Origin: Ciborinia camelliae
Taxonomy: Eukaryota > Ascomycota > Leotiomycetes > Helotiales > Sclerotiniaceae
Reading direction: 5' to 3'
DNA: 64,000 bases
Assembly (NCBI GenBank): GCA_025890175.1
Contig: JANPYM010000008.1
Coordinates: forward strand, 142,766 to 206,765
Each line of letters starts with the position of its first letter. Within the stretch, counting starts at the first letter, position 1. A program made the position numbers and the translations under genes. Below the pieces are notes generated by a model. That model did not search any database, was not told the origin of the DNA, and worked only from the letters and a program-made list of their open reading frames with translations. Of this stretch, positions 31,322 through 42,044 are shown piece by piece.

Positions 31322-34084
31322 ACAGTGGAGAATGTCCGAGAAGTACTCGATAAGTGTTAAATTATGATGAGATGGTGGAGGTCTAGGATTAGACTATCGG
31401 TGGAAAAATTAATTGAGCACTTTCTAGATATCAATCCATAACTGCCGTTGGCTTCATCAAAACCTTGTCTAATGATTGTATAGGGCTAGACGATATGCTT
31501 TACTATCTATTAAACATAGTATAATTGTGTAAGGAGCTAAGTTCTATGGAATTGGAGATTCCATAGAACCTAGCTCGATGACTAAGCTAGTGTATATAGA
31601 ACTAATTTATATCTATATATCAATACTATCTAGGTAATCTTCATTCGGATAGACATACAGATAAATATTTATCGTGGATTCGTGATATATTCACCATGTT
31701 GTCCACCTGTGCCATAAATAGGCCGTGCCAATGCGGCGCCAGAACCGACACTCTCCTCTTCTGTTTACCCGTAGTGGTGAAGCTAACATCTTCAAGATGA
31801 TCTACTTTAGTTAACAATAACCGAAGTGATGTGCCGGCTTATTACTCTTGGACAGAAATAACATCTTGGCGGTGCAGGATCACCAGAGAAGAAGGCAGTA
31901 CAACAGCCGAAGATGACGGCTAGGCTACTCTGAAAAGTTTCTAGGAAACAAATAAAGAAAGTCGAACTTTCTTTTGCCATTTTCTCCATCTATAGATTTT
32001 ACCTCACAGATAACGGTTTACATGAGGCAAGGGTGAGGGGTAGAGATGCAGCTTAACCTCTCACTTATATGTTAATGTGTTTGGGAATGGAGAATCTTGC
32101 CAACCTACCGCTGCACGGAAACTGGCACAGAAGTCTCCGAAAAGCAGCTTAGGGGAAAGTTATATCTCATATTCAGATAAAGCCAATAAAAGGGTGGAAG
32201 AGTAGAAGGGTAGAATGGTAGAATAAGAAAGATGAAGATAGGGTCTGAAGCTTTTTCCATACACTTCGCTTTCGAACCGAATCGGTTCTATATTTAAAAT
32301 TTCAATCAAGCTGACGCCCGCGTTAGTGACGCCCCCTGAGCGGCATTTTATCACTTACCTACCTAGATACAACCCGATGAACAATTAATTACTAACGGTT
32401 CCATTTGCAAAGAATGTATATATGATTTTCAGCAGTGAATATGGCTGAGATGACGAAAGATAGGTCATACTACATGGAAAGGATTCTGAGGATTCTCGTT
32501 CCAATAATGGAGCCGAGTCATATTCGGTCGTTGCATTCTTTGGAGGTACACCTGGCTTAGAAAATGGAGCAGATTTTTCAACATTGGGAGAGTGGCCAAA
32601 GTAGAGGCAAGTTGGCCGGTCCTCAATATTGACAGAGAAGAAGAAATTGAGGTATGATGTTACTATTTTCCTAACCAAACTCTCCGGCATGGTGATGAGT
32701 AACATAGGTATTCATAATAGGCTATTCTTAATGTTCAGCCACCTTTTAACTTGAGCAAGCAAAAAACAAGTACTCAGAATCATTGCGAGAAGAAGAACTC
32801 AAGCTTCAAAGTATTCATTCATTTAGAGGCACCGGCTTGCGATATTGTAGGTTTGAGATTGCTCAGGGTACTACTCCACGTTTGAAGAAATGCTCGCAGC
32901 ACATTCCACTGGTCAATGGTTGTATCCAAACTGCAAATAAGGAGCCTGATGCGATATATATACGTGCCGCGCTAATTTGATAATATCCTTGCCTTTCTAG
33001 GACACTACCTTCGCGAAATTACCATCCATACGGAGACTGGAAGGATAACATCGAGGCAAAAGCTCCTGGCTTATGGACCCTTCATCAGTCAGTCACATGC
33101 TCGCAGCCAGCATGGAAGCTTTTTCCATGCCTCTCTTCGATTTCCAGAAGAGTTGGCGGAGAGATAAAAAATTCGTACGCTGCAGGAAATACTTACTTGG
33201 ACTCTTTAACCCAATAAAGAATTTTGCATGGAGAAGAAGGAAGTCTCGATGGATCCAGGAGTTATAGAGGAAGATGCCAGTGGTATGCTGGCGAAGGATC
33301 GGTCACTCATGAACCGTGACAAATCACCTGGAGCCTTGATTGTAAGATATATTGCTCGGCTCCATGCTCTCCTTGATTATTATTGCTACCCAACACTTTA
33401 CTAATGGATCGCAGGTCTTGCCAGCCTTTTATTGGACGGGTGGCACTTATATTGACTTGCCACCATTCATATACCTACCCCAGCAACCTTGAAGCATCAT
33501 TTGATCCCGAGAGCAGGAGACTACAGTACACCGAACATTCCAGCCATGGAAAGAAAGAATCCCAAAAATGATATTTCCGCACAGATGCGCCCTTTCCCTT
33601 GAGCTTAAATAGCATACAAGGGTTCAATCGTTAGTTCTACAGTTTATCAAAAAAATACATCACACAACTTGCATTATTCAGTTCCCACGTGATCCCTAAC
33701 CTTTCAACATTTCTATGAAGGTTCAGGGTTGCTGGGATGTCAAGTGATCCTTCAATTTCTCCTCGAAGCTCTGGATTTTACTTTGGAGACGGTTTTGTAA
33801 TTAGAGGGCAATTTATAATAGAAAACTAGTAATAATATCTAGCAGTCTTCACTCATTGATACGGACAAGAAATCAAAGTCTCCCTTAATTGAAAGGAAAA
33901 CAAGCCATGGTAACTCCAACTGCGCAGAGTGGTAAGAGGGCTGGTGGTGACATAGATGCATTGCAATATTGTAATGACAGAATTTGTTGTGCAAGAGAAA
34001 CCCTGAGTAACGGAGGATGTAGCGACAGGATGCGTTGTGTACAAGACACTCGACTTTAACGCCTGGAAGAATAAGAACTAACTG
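31322..34084. other. gene-poor stretch with hairpin, relic and doubtful exons
   Basis: No complete gene. A perfect 12-bp-arm hairpin (31541-31569) leads into a weak copy of the TAGCTCGAT..CTAGTGTATATAGAACT terminus (to about 31625). At 33224-33330 a plus frame MEKKEVSMDPGVIEEDAS ends at a good donor (ATTGTAAGATAT). It can splice at ..ACTAATGGATCGCAG (about 33415) into VLPAFYWTGGTYIDLPPF before a stop at about 33490. This could be the start of a small gene or a relic. A minus frame at 32385-32705 has no domain. I cannot name either. Confidence 0.35.
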
Positions 34085-35020
34085 TCAAGCAAACCATTTC
34101 TTAAACCAATCAATAGCCTGAGCTTCTGCCCTTTTTGCACATTCCATCTCATGATTATCATCAGGATGCGTTCGACTTGCAAACCCATGGTTTGCACCTT
34201 GAAGAATATTGACTTCAAAATTTCCCTTGATTTTCACTTGGAATATTTCTTTCATTTGATTAATTTGAGGAACTTTCATAGCTGAATCCTTGTCTCCAAC
34301 GGCTACACTTATTGGGATTGTGATTGCTTCGATATCTTTTGGCACCTCGATGTAAGAAGGATGAGCGGTAAATGCACAGTCTATCAAAGGCTCAGGGTTT
34401 GAAGATTTGGCTTGCGAATGATGTCGTTCAATTCGAGATGATAAATCGTCTTGTGCAAGAAGTATGGTATGTTTCCCTCCCCAGCAAAATCCCGCAGCAC
34501 CAATTTTAAGATTATTGGTTGGAAAAGGAGGATTGGATGATCGAAGCGCTTGGAAGAAGGAAATGACTCTAGGATGAGTGATGGGAATTTTAGTCCTCAT
34601 CTTCCAGGGAATTCCGATAGCCATTGCTTGGCAGATATATACAGGCTTGTAGAAAATGGTCGTCAACCAAGACGCTGGTTCCATAATCTTATCTAAGATA
34701 GATATGGCGCTGGAATTCATTGAATTACCTATAGAAGAGTTAGGATAGTCTCCAGGATCAGATGAGGTTGGAGATAACGAACCATTCATAAAGTCGGGAC
34801 AGTATACCAAAAATTCCCCTCCTTTTGCATAACGATCTGCTAATACTCTGTTGTTCGCAAAATCCCAACCGAAAGCATCCGTAATAATCACAATTATCCC
34901 CTTTGGTGTAATTCCATTCTCTGGTTGTGCAACGTAGGTTGGGAGACCATGTATGATGAATTCTGCGCCAGTTGGAGTTGTGGAGGTAGTCCCCCCTCGA
35001 AAACAATCCGAGCAAGACAT
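34085..35020 (-). CDS. dienelactone hydrolase family protein
   Basis: Single exon, 311 residues. The alpha/beta-hydrolase core shows the dienelactone-hydrolase catalytic triad: nucleophile Cys in GAAGFCWGGKH (about residue 178), Asp in AVGDKDSA and His in GANHGFASRTHPDD. The N-terminal CSDCFRGG and the segment IVIITDAFGWDFANNRVLADRYAKGG are typical of the fungal Aim2-like members of this family. No signal peptide is seen, so it is probably cytosolic. It is somewhat longer than the ~250-residue norm because of an insert at about residues 85-140. It could take part in aromatic or lactone metabolism. The true substrate is not predictable. Confidence 0.88.
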   Translation of the reverse strand: MSCSDCFRGGTTSTTPTGAEFIIHGLPTYVAQPENGITPKGIIVIITDAFGWDFANNRVLADRYAKGGEFLVYCPDFMNGSLSPTSSDPGDYPNSSIGNSMNSSAISILDKIMEPASWLTTIFYKPVYICQAMAIGIPWKMRTKIPITHPRVISFFQALRSSNPPFPTNNLKIGAAGFCWGGKHTILLAQDDLSSRIERHHSQAKSSNPEPLIDCAFTAHPSYIEVPKDIEAITIPISVAVGDKDSAMKVPQINQMKEIFQVKIKGNFEVNILQGANHGFASRTHPDDNHEMECAKRAEAQAIDWFKKWFA

Positions 35021-35951
35021 CTTTGGAATTACTGTAATTGATAGAGAATTTGAGAAACTAAGAGATGTGATGCGATTTGAAATTGAAAATACTTTTAAGA
35101 TAGAGACTTACTCCATATATATAAATACCTGATCAATGAGTACCTAAGTACCTATCGTCCCATTAGAAAGAAATATACCTACTTACATAATACCATAATA
35201 GCTAGGCATTTGAATGATAATTTCCTTTTCCTTATCGTGGAATGCATCATAAAGGTTCGCATCCTTCCGGCGTAGCAATCAATGTCAGCTTTACCACTTG
35301 TTCGTACACGCCGTCGCCATCGCCATCGCCGTATGACTCATGAATGTCAAGTTGGTCGAATAAAGTTATCATATCTCGGAGAATGAATTGATAGAATGTA
35401 AGAAATTGAGGAAAATCAGCCAGACTTTTCCAGAATCCATCAATATGGTAATAAGGAATGTTGTGGATGTTGAGTTGAGTACTTCGGTATAGGTATACGA
35501 AGATGAAGATGGAGATGAAGGGGTAAAACGGAAATTGTCGGCCACTTGATTCCTCAATATCACGTGCTCCATGGAAACCGATTTGAAGTTTGAGTCATGT
35601 GACAATGACCCAAAGTGGGAAGCGGCCACCGGGTATCGCGGGTCACCTGCATCTTTTTTTGAAGAATTTGGAGGATCCATCCTCGGACTTGATGTTTATA
35701 GGTTTTTGTCCCATCTCATCTCATCCCATCCCACCTCACCTCATCCCATCCCATCCGTCTTATTCTTCAAACCTTACCTACCTACCTATCCTTATTACTT
35801 CAAAAACCCCCCTTTCCTCCCCCCTTTACCAATTACCCTATGTGATCCGAGACTTGGCACACTCGGCTGCCAATATTAACATCCCGTCGATTTTTAAAGT
35901 TTCCGTTATCTCCCCGAATCCCTCTTATCCACCACCACCACCACCACCACC
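35021..35951. promoter_or_regulatory. divergent intergenic region, hydrolase / regulator
   Basis: About 0.9 kb between the divergent dienelactone hydrolase and Zn2Cys6 regulator starts. It contains CATCTCATCCCATCC repeats (about 35705-35757), a C/T-rich leader and a (CCA)n run ending exactly at the regulator ATG (35931-35951). No gene is called. Zinc-cluster regulators often control adjacent metabolic genes, so control of the hydrolase is conceivable but unproven. Confidence 0.4.
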
Positions 35952-38699
35952 ATGAATATTCCTCGCCCCGAAGATGTGCCTGAGAGTCCAAGCCAACCAA
36001 AACAACCTGTTCGTAAACGTCGAAGAACACAACTAGCATGCAATTCTTGTCGTCAGAGAAAGACAGCATGTAATGGTGACCGTCCTTCGTGCTCGTCATG
36101 TATAAGAAGAGGTGTTCAAGAAAGTTGTTCTTACGAAGAAGCGACTGTAGGCTCCAAAGCTTCCGTTAATACCGGGTGGGTTTTTCAATATCTCTCCTCG
36201 ACCGTCGGATGGTCTCCCACTGTACAAACCGTAGTCCAATAATGAATAGTTCATGATTCTTGAATCTGAATTAATTGGCAACATTAGAGGTCTTTGAAAT
36301 ATAGACTACAGCCCAGACCGTTACCCCATGGTTATCTCCTATCCAATCAGCTGATTTGCCGATATTCAGGAAACCTTTGATTGTTGGTAGCCCAAAACCA
36401 CATGTTCACTTCCGAACAACCAATCAATCGACCGCATCATCAAGTGCAACTGCACCTTCTCCTGGAGGGTTGGCCATGGTATGTGATACAGAGACACAAG
36501 ATTCAATTTACGGAGGATCGTCGACTATTGCATTGGTATCTCAAGTTCGACAAGCCGCATCAGATCAATCAGTATCGATCAATGAGATGCATAGACCACC
36601 GGTTGACAACCCACCTCAGCTAAATGGTGATCTAGAAATCCTTCATAATCAAGATTTTGCAAATTTCATTTTACCTCAACGTCAGCAAGCCGATGAATTT
36701 CTAAACTGTTATTGGGAATTCGTTCACCCATTATTCCCTCTTTTAGATCTTCAAGGCTTCAATGCGACCTATGAGCAATTATGGGTATCATCGCCCGGAA
36801 AAGGTTTAGATGGAGATGAATTGACCAAAACAATTTTTCACGCTACCCTTAATCTTGTTTTTGCTTTGGGGTGTCAGTATAGTAGTGATATCCCTCCACA
36901 TCGGAAATCAAGCTATGCCGATGAGTTGTATCGACGATCGAGAAAACTATTGAACTTTGAAATATTGGATGCTCTGCAGTTGTCTTTGGTTCAATTGTTC
37001 CTCCTCACGGGCGTTTATTTGCAGTCGACTGAGCATGCAAATAGATGTTGGAATGTGGTTGGCTTAGCTATTCGAACTGCTCAGGGATTGGGCATTAACA
37101 CGGAAAACAATTCGCATATAAAGAACCAATTGAGTATCGAGATCAGACGTAGGGTATGGTATTCTTGTGTTTTACTTGATAGGTTTGTAGTTTTGTTCAA
37201 CAGTCACTTGTTCCATAGCTAATCGATAAAAAGGTTACTAGCTATGACATTTGGTCGACCTAATATGATTAGAACCGGATCTTGGGATGTTCAAGAACCA
37301 GCTATCATCGATGATCAATACCTGTCAGTAGATGGCCAAGGAGTTCAGCCATCAGGACTTTATTCTCGCATGTATCTATTCGTCTACTCACTGCGACTAT
37401 TCGACATTACGGATGAAATACTTTCCGAATTCTATGTACTTCAAGGTGGAAAGGGTGGAAGCAATTCTGCCAAGTCTTGCGATCCTTGGTCGGTGGGTGA
37501 TCTGGCGAGTATATTGACCATCAATGCGAAACTATATGAGTTTCGAGAGACCGTTCCTCAAATATTCAAAGATACCAACACTTTCGCTCTTGGGTCCGAC
37601 TCTTTCGCACCTAATCAACTCCATGTGATGTTACAGGCAAAGGTTTTACGAAGCAGGTAACAAAAAACCGAAAACTTTCAAGAAAATTCTCTTTTTAATA
37701 TTCCGCCTCAGGTTTTTACTCGTTCGCATCTTACTCCTACGGCCTGTACTCATGAAATCCGTCACCAAGGAAAACTCAGCTGCACTCGAAATGGCTGAGC
37801 CTGGATTACAGAAAGACCTTACCATTGGAGTTTGTACGTTATGTGTGAAAACGGCTCACTTACTTGTGGAAACTATTCATGAAAATATCGATACGGAGTA
37901 TCGTAGCTCAGGATGGCATACTGTTTATTGTGAGTTTTTTTTTCAACCTGTCCAATGGTTTAAATTACAGTCCAAATTCAATTCATCCAAGTTGCTTCAA
38001 AATTCAAAGCTCCGCAAATCTTTCATGACAATTGAATAACCTGAATGGATTCAATGTTTCAAACGTATTGGATTATATAAAAGGGATTCAACAATCAAGA
38101 ATTTCTAATTATCGGACTGCAGTCTGGACAATTGGAACCCCAGGTTCCTCTCATTCAACCTCAATATTTACTAATGAAACCCAGTTGCATTTGCTGCCGC
38201 GACGATTCTTCTTGCGGCTCAATTATCTCCACTGATACAGGGAAGTTTATCTACTGAACATTGCTTTGAAACATCCTGGAAGTCATGTATCAAAATAATA
38301 GACCATCATAAAGTACAAATCCAATCAGCATCGCGAGCCATAACAATCCTCGAGGCATTGAAAGAAAAAATACGCGCCAAGAGACCCCCTCATACCATTA
38401 TAAATCCAGAGAATGGGAACAACCTGCTTATACCCAACATCACAGACAGCACCACATACCCCTCCCCACAGTTCCCTCACCCCTCAGGATCCGACCCCGC
38501 CGAATATTCCAGCATGATGAATTCCGGAGTTCCCGATGGAGGCATGAGCATAGAAAATATCTCCATGTTTGATAATAGCATGCAGATAGATTCGATGAAT
38601 GATGCATGGTTTACGCAACAACTTTCGGATTTGAATTGGTTGGATTATTATCAAGGACCGCAGGAACAAAGGCATGCCGAGGAAATTTATATAGAATAG
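35952..38699 (+). CDS. Zn2Cys6 fungal-specific transcription factor
   Basis: The first exon encodes MNIPRPEDVPESPS, a basic patch KRRRTQ and a binuclear zinc cluster CNSCRQRKTAC..CSSC..SC with spacing C-X2-C-X6-C-X6-C-X2-C-X8-C. The middle homology region follows in exon 2 (FLNCYWEFVHPLFPLLD..HATLNLVFALGCQYS..SLVQLFLLTGVYLQST..CWNVVGLAIRTAQGLGI..RRRVWYSCVLLDR). Introns lie at about 37183-37231 and 37657-37710, and a longer one lies between about 37931 and 38184. The first intron (about 36140-36310) has several possible donors and is not resolved. The C-terminus is acidic and Asn/Ser/Met-rich, like an activation domain. The ATG at 35952 follows a CCA repeat. This is a nuclear DNA-binding regulator; its target is unknown, with the divergent hydrolase the nearest candidate. 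Confidence 0.85.
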
Positions 38700-40379
38700 A
38701 AGAGGATAGGTAGGTAGATATCGGGCACATTGGTATATACAATCCGCGTCTCTTTTTGCAAATTGGCCCACTGCCTTTTCTAAGTCTTTATTCGTTCGTT
38801 GGTATGACTTTTCATTCCCATCTTTCTTTCTTTCTTGTTTAAATTGCACACTCTATATTATAAGTTGTGCTTCGAACTGAGGAGGGAGGGAGAGAAGAGC
38901 TCGCAACGACCAAAAAGGAAAGGTCTAGAGTCGGTTTTCATACGAAAGAATTGGGAACCGATTTCGTTGATGATAAATATATATCTGCGTGGATACCGTA
39001 CTCCTGATCCGCTGTTGGAACTTTGAATTTATTTTATTGGATTGGAGATTTTTCTTTCACCAATGGGATTATAGAACAAGTTCTATTCACATTTGCTATA
39101 ATAACCCTAATCTAACCCTCGCATGCGCTCCAACAATGGAAGGCCCCTCACATATACATACACCTTATTAATAGCCAGCTCTATCCTGTCCATTGTTGTC
39201 TTATTGGGTTAAACTCGTGTTTGTGGCATCACAACTACTCCTACCAGAGTTCTTATTCAAAGTACGATCGCTGTATGCGCACCTATGGCTGCTCTGCTAA
39301 CTATTCACCTATAATTCATATGGCAGATACCTATTACCTCCTACCTCTTATTTATACACACTCTTTTCCATGAAAAATATTATTCATGGAAAGCAGCTAC
39401 GATTTCAAGTTATTGCTTGCTTGCTTGGTATGTACATTCCCGTCCACTTTGGGAAGATGTTTAAATATTTAATGAATAGCTACATTTGGAGGATTGGATT
39501 GGTGCTAACGACATGTTCCAATCACCCAGAACCTTATTGTACTCACCATCTCCTGCTATTCATAGATCGTTGCGCCACTTCTATTTGCAGCGCCCGACTA
39601 CTTGGAGCGATGTATGTACTTCTTTGGGCTTATATATATATTTCCAGCCCCAGCTCCAACTATGATATGATATGATATGATATGATATGATATGATATGA
39701 TATGATATGATATGATATGATATGATATGATATAATGTGCGCGACTATTTATTTGTAGGTAGGTATCGATATAAAAATTTTTCAATATTGCGAATATTCT
39801 TTATTACAACAACGACAACGACAACAAAGTTGGACCCACAGAAACTGCAAAGAGATTGAACAGAGCATTGATTAATAATGATGCCCTTCATTTTGGTATT
39901 GGCGTATTCTTGTTGGAGGTATTCTTCGCGGATATTGTGGATACGTACGGTATACTATGTATTTCGAGACTCGAGGTGCGGGGAAATGATAATATCATGC
40001 GGTGTTGTGGTTTGAGATTGCGTGCATGCGCTGCTATGGCTTTTGTGAATTATGGATTTGTTTATCGGGAATTGGGATTAAGAAGACGGAGGGCGAATTA
40101 ACGATTGAGGAGAGAGAGGAAATGATCAACTTCCAATTGATTGATAGAAATATTGAAGGAGATGAAATAGGCATGAAATATAGAAGTTTGATAGCTATAT
40201 GATATCAAGTGCTAGGTAAATGAACATATTTTATTTCTTCTATAGATCAATTTACTTATTTAAAATACTTTTCTTTGTTTAACTTTTCGCCTCCCCTATT
40301 TCTCCTCTTATCACATATGTTCGGCCGTCAAATTCATCTATTTCGATCCACAAATCCATCTCCTCTCCACGTAACCTCT
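38700..40379. other. intergenic with TATGA microsatellite
   Basis: No gene is seen. A (TATGA)n array of about 14 units lies at 39661-39732. CTAACCCTAATC-like sequence at about 39104-39120 is short and not telomeric. The open frames are short and unsupported. Confidence 0.5.
39661..39732. repeat. TATGA pentanucleotide microsatellite
   Basis: About 14 perfect head-to-tail TATGA units followed by a degenerate TATAATG unit. It lies in non-coding DNA between the zinc-cluster regulator and the carboxylesterase. It is likely to vary in length between strains. Confidence 0.95.
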
Positions 40380-42044
40380 TTACCACTCTTGAAGAGTAGA
40401 GAACCAAGATTGAATAAAGTCAATTCGGCCATCAACCTCCGACAAAGGTCCGGTACCCCATTTATCACCGATCCACATAGTTTGTCTCGACTCGAGAGTC
40501 GAAGGAGGGAAGTAGGTCAAGTTTCCACCATTCGGGTTACCAGTCTTGATGAAATTGGCCCAGTACTCGGACATTTGAGATTGGATAAAATAATCCGTGT
40601 CATCCCAAGTGACATTGTCGTAGCTGGCGTATGGAATGTTATTCGTGACGTACCAGAGTTCCGAACCGTGGTACGCTCCACTTGCTTTTTGTTCTTCGGG
40701 GGCGTGAGTGAAGTAGTAAGTGTAGACGGAAGATTTGGCACCACCACGGGCCCAGGCGAGGGACCAATCCCAGGTGCCGACGCGAGACAGATCGCGGTAG
40801 AGTTCATTACTGTTATCATTGGCTTGAGTGTCATTGTTGGCTGGGTAAAGGGAGAAGAATTCCGTGCTGAAATTCTGGAAGATCTGTGTGTTGTCGGCGG
40901 TATAAGTTGAGATGTTCAAACCGGGGGAAGTAGAAGCACCGGATTCATCTTTGTTGTTACCAGTAAGGATGGGAATATCTTGATGGTCACCGAGAGCAAG
41001 GGCCTCGCTGTAAGAGTGTAATAAAACGTAGCCATCGACCACTGGACGCCAGATTGGTGGTTCCATGAAGAAAGAGTTGAGATTTTCGAATTGGGTGTCA
41101 GAGAATGTGGTGTCAGATAGATTGTCATACTCGAGGAGAGTAGCACTAGAAATATTTCTAAGTTCATCAACGGTAGTAATGTTGAGAGTTTTAAAGAAAG
41201 CAACACCATCTGCTTCAGCTTGAGTCTTAGTTCTCCATGAAGTAGCAGCGGAACCAGTTTCAGGATCACGAGGACCGCGAGCACCAGATTCGGCAATAAC
41301 ACCATGTACAAGTCCCTTTGTCAAAGGAGACCACATGGTATCTAGAGCGGAGGCAGAACCTGCAGATTGACCACCGACGGTAACTTGGGAAGCGTTACCA
41401 CCAAATTGAGCAATGTTCTCGTTGATCCACTTGAGGGCAAATTGTTGATCAAGGATACCATAATTCCCAGAAGAGTTGTGACCAGATTCGGATGAAAGGT
41501 CTGGATGAGCGAGGAAACCAAATGGACCGAGACGATAGTTGATGGTGACAACGATGATATCTTTGGTAGCCAACCCAGATCCATCATATGTCTTAACAGA
41601 TCCTGAGCCACCCACGAAACGGCCACCGAAGATCCAAAAGTAGACTGGAAGGTTCTTCGTTGTGAGATCATCGGTATCGTCAAAAGTTGGTGTCCATATG
41701 TTCAATGTTAAACAATCTTCGCTGATATTTTCGCTGCCACTGTAGAAAATACCAATATCAGAGGATTGCTGAGCACAATCTGCACCGAAACTAGTGGCGT
41801 TCAACGTGGTATTCCAGCCTGCGTGAGCCGTAGGTGCTCTCCAACGGTTTGCACCGGTAGGAGGGCTAGCATATGGGATGCCTTTATAGACAGTAACATC
41901 GTCACGATAATCGGAGACGCCACCTTGAACTCTTCCGTTGGTGGTTTCAACCACGGGATAAGTAATAGTTCTCTTTGAGATGGATCTTGCGGATGAAAAG
42001 AGGGGAAAGGCAGCGAGCCCAGTGATTACTGGAGCGAAAAGCAT
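40380..42044 (-). CDS. secreted carboxylesterase type B / lipase
   Basis: Single exon, 554 residues, matching the ~550 of secreted fungal carboxylesterases and lipases. The N-terminus MLFAPVITGLAAFPLFSSARS is a signal peptide. Family features follow in order: VYKGIPYASPPTGANRWRAP, SEDCLTLNIW, the oxyanion loop FGGRFVGGSG, nucleophile Ser in VTVGGQSAGSAS (about residue 225), the acid residue in ILTGNNKDESGAS (about 365) and His in GAYHGSELWYV (about 455). Asn-X-Ser/Thr sites are frequent, as expected for a glycosylated extracellular enzyme. It probably hydrolyses esters outside the cell. The substrate (lipid, plant ester or mycotoxin ester) is not deducible. Its C-terminus lies downstream of the zinc-cluster regulator, tail to tail. 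Confidence 0.9.
   Translation of the reverse strand: MLFAPVITGLAAFPLFSSARSISKRTITYPVVETTNGRVQGGVSDYRDDVTVYKGIPYASPPTGANRWRAPTAHAGWNTTLNATSFGADCAQQSSDIGIFYSGSENISEDCLTLNIWTPTFDDTDDLTTKNLPVYFWIFGGRFVGGSGSVKTYDGSGLATKDIIVVTINYRLGPFGFLAHPDLSSESGHNSSGNYGILDQQFALKWINENIAQFGGNASQVTVGGQSAGSASALDTMWSPLTKGLVHGVIAESGARGPRDPETGSAATSWRTKTQAEADGVAFFKTLNITTVDELRNISSATLLEYDNLSDTTFSDTQFENLNSFFMEPPIWRPVVDGYVLLHSYSEALALGDHQDIPILTGNNKDESGASTSPGLNISTYTADNTQIFQNFSTEFFSLYPANNDTQANDNSNELYRDLSRVGTWDWSLAWARGGAKSSVYTYYFTHAPEEQKASGAYHGSELWYVTNNIPYASYDNVTWDDTDYFIQSQMSEYWANFIKTGNPNGGNLTYFPPSTLESRQTMWIGDKWGTGPLSEVDGRIDFIQSWFSTLQEW

Noticed and set aside
39104..39122. CCCTAATCTAACCC-like telomere-type repeat
   Set aside because: There are only two irregular units. 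Similar short matches at about 12296 and 19455 are also isolated, so no interstitial telomere is supported.
40275..40910. 211-codon plus-strand ORF
   Set aside because: It is the antisense of the intact carboxylesterase gene, and composition and motifs support only the minus strand.
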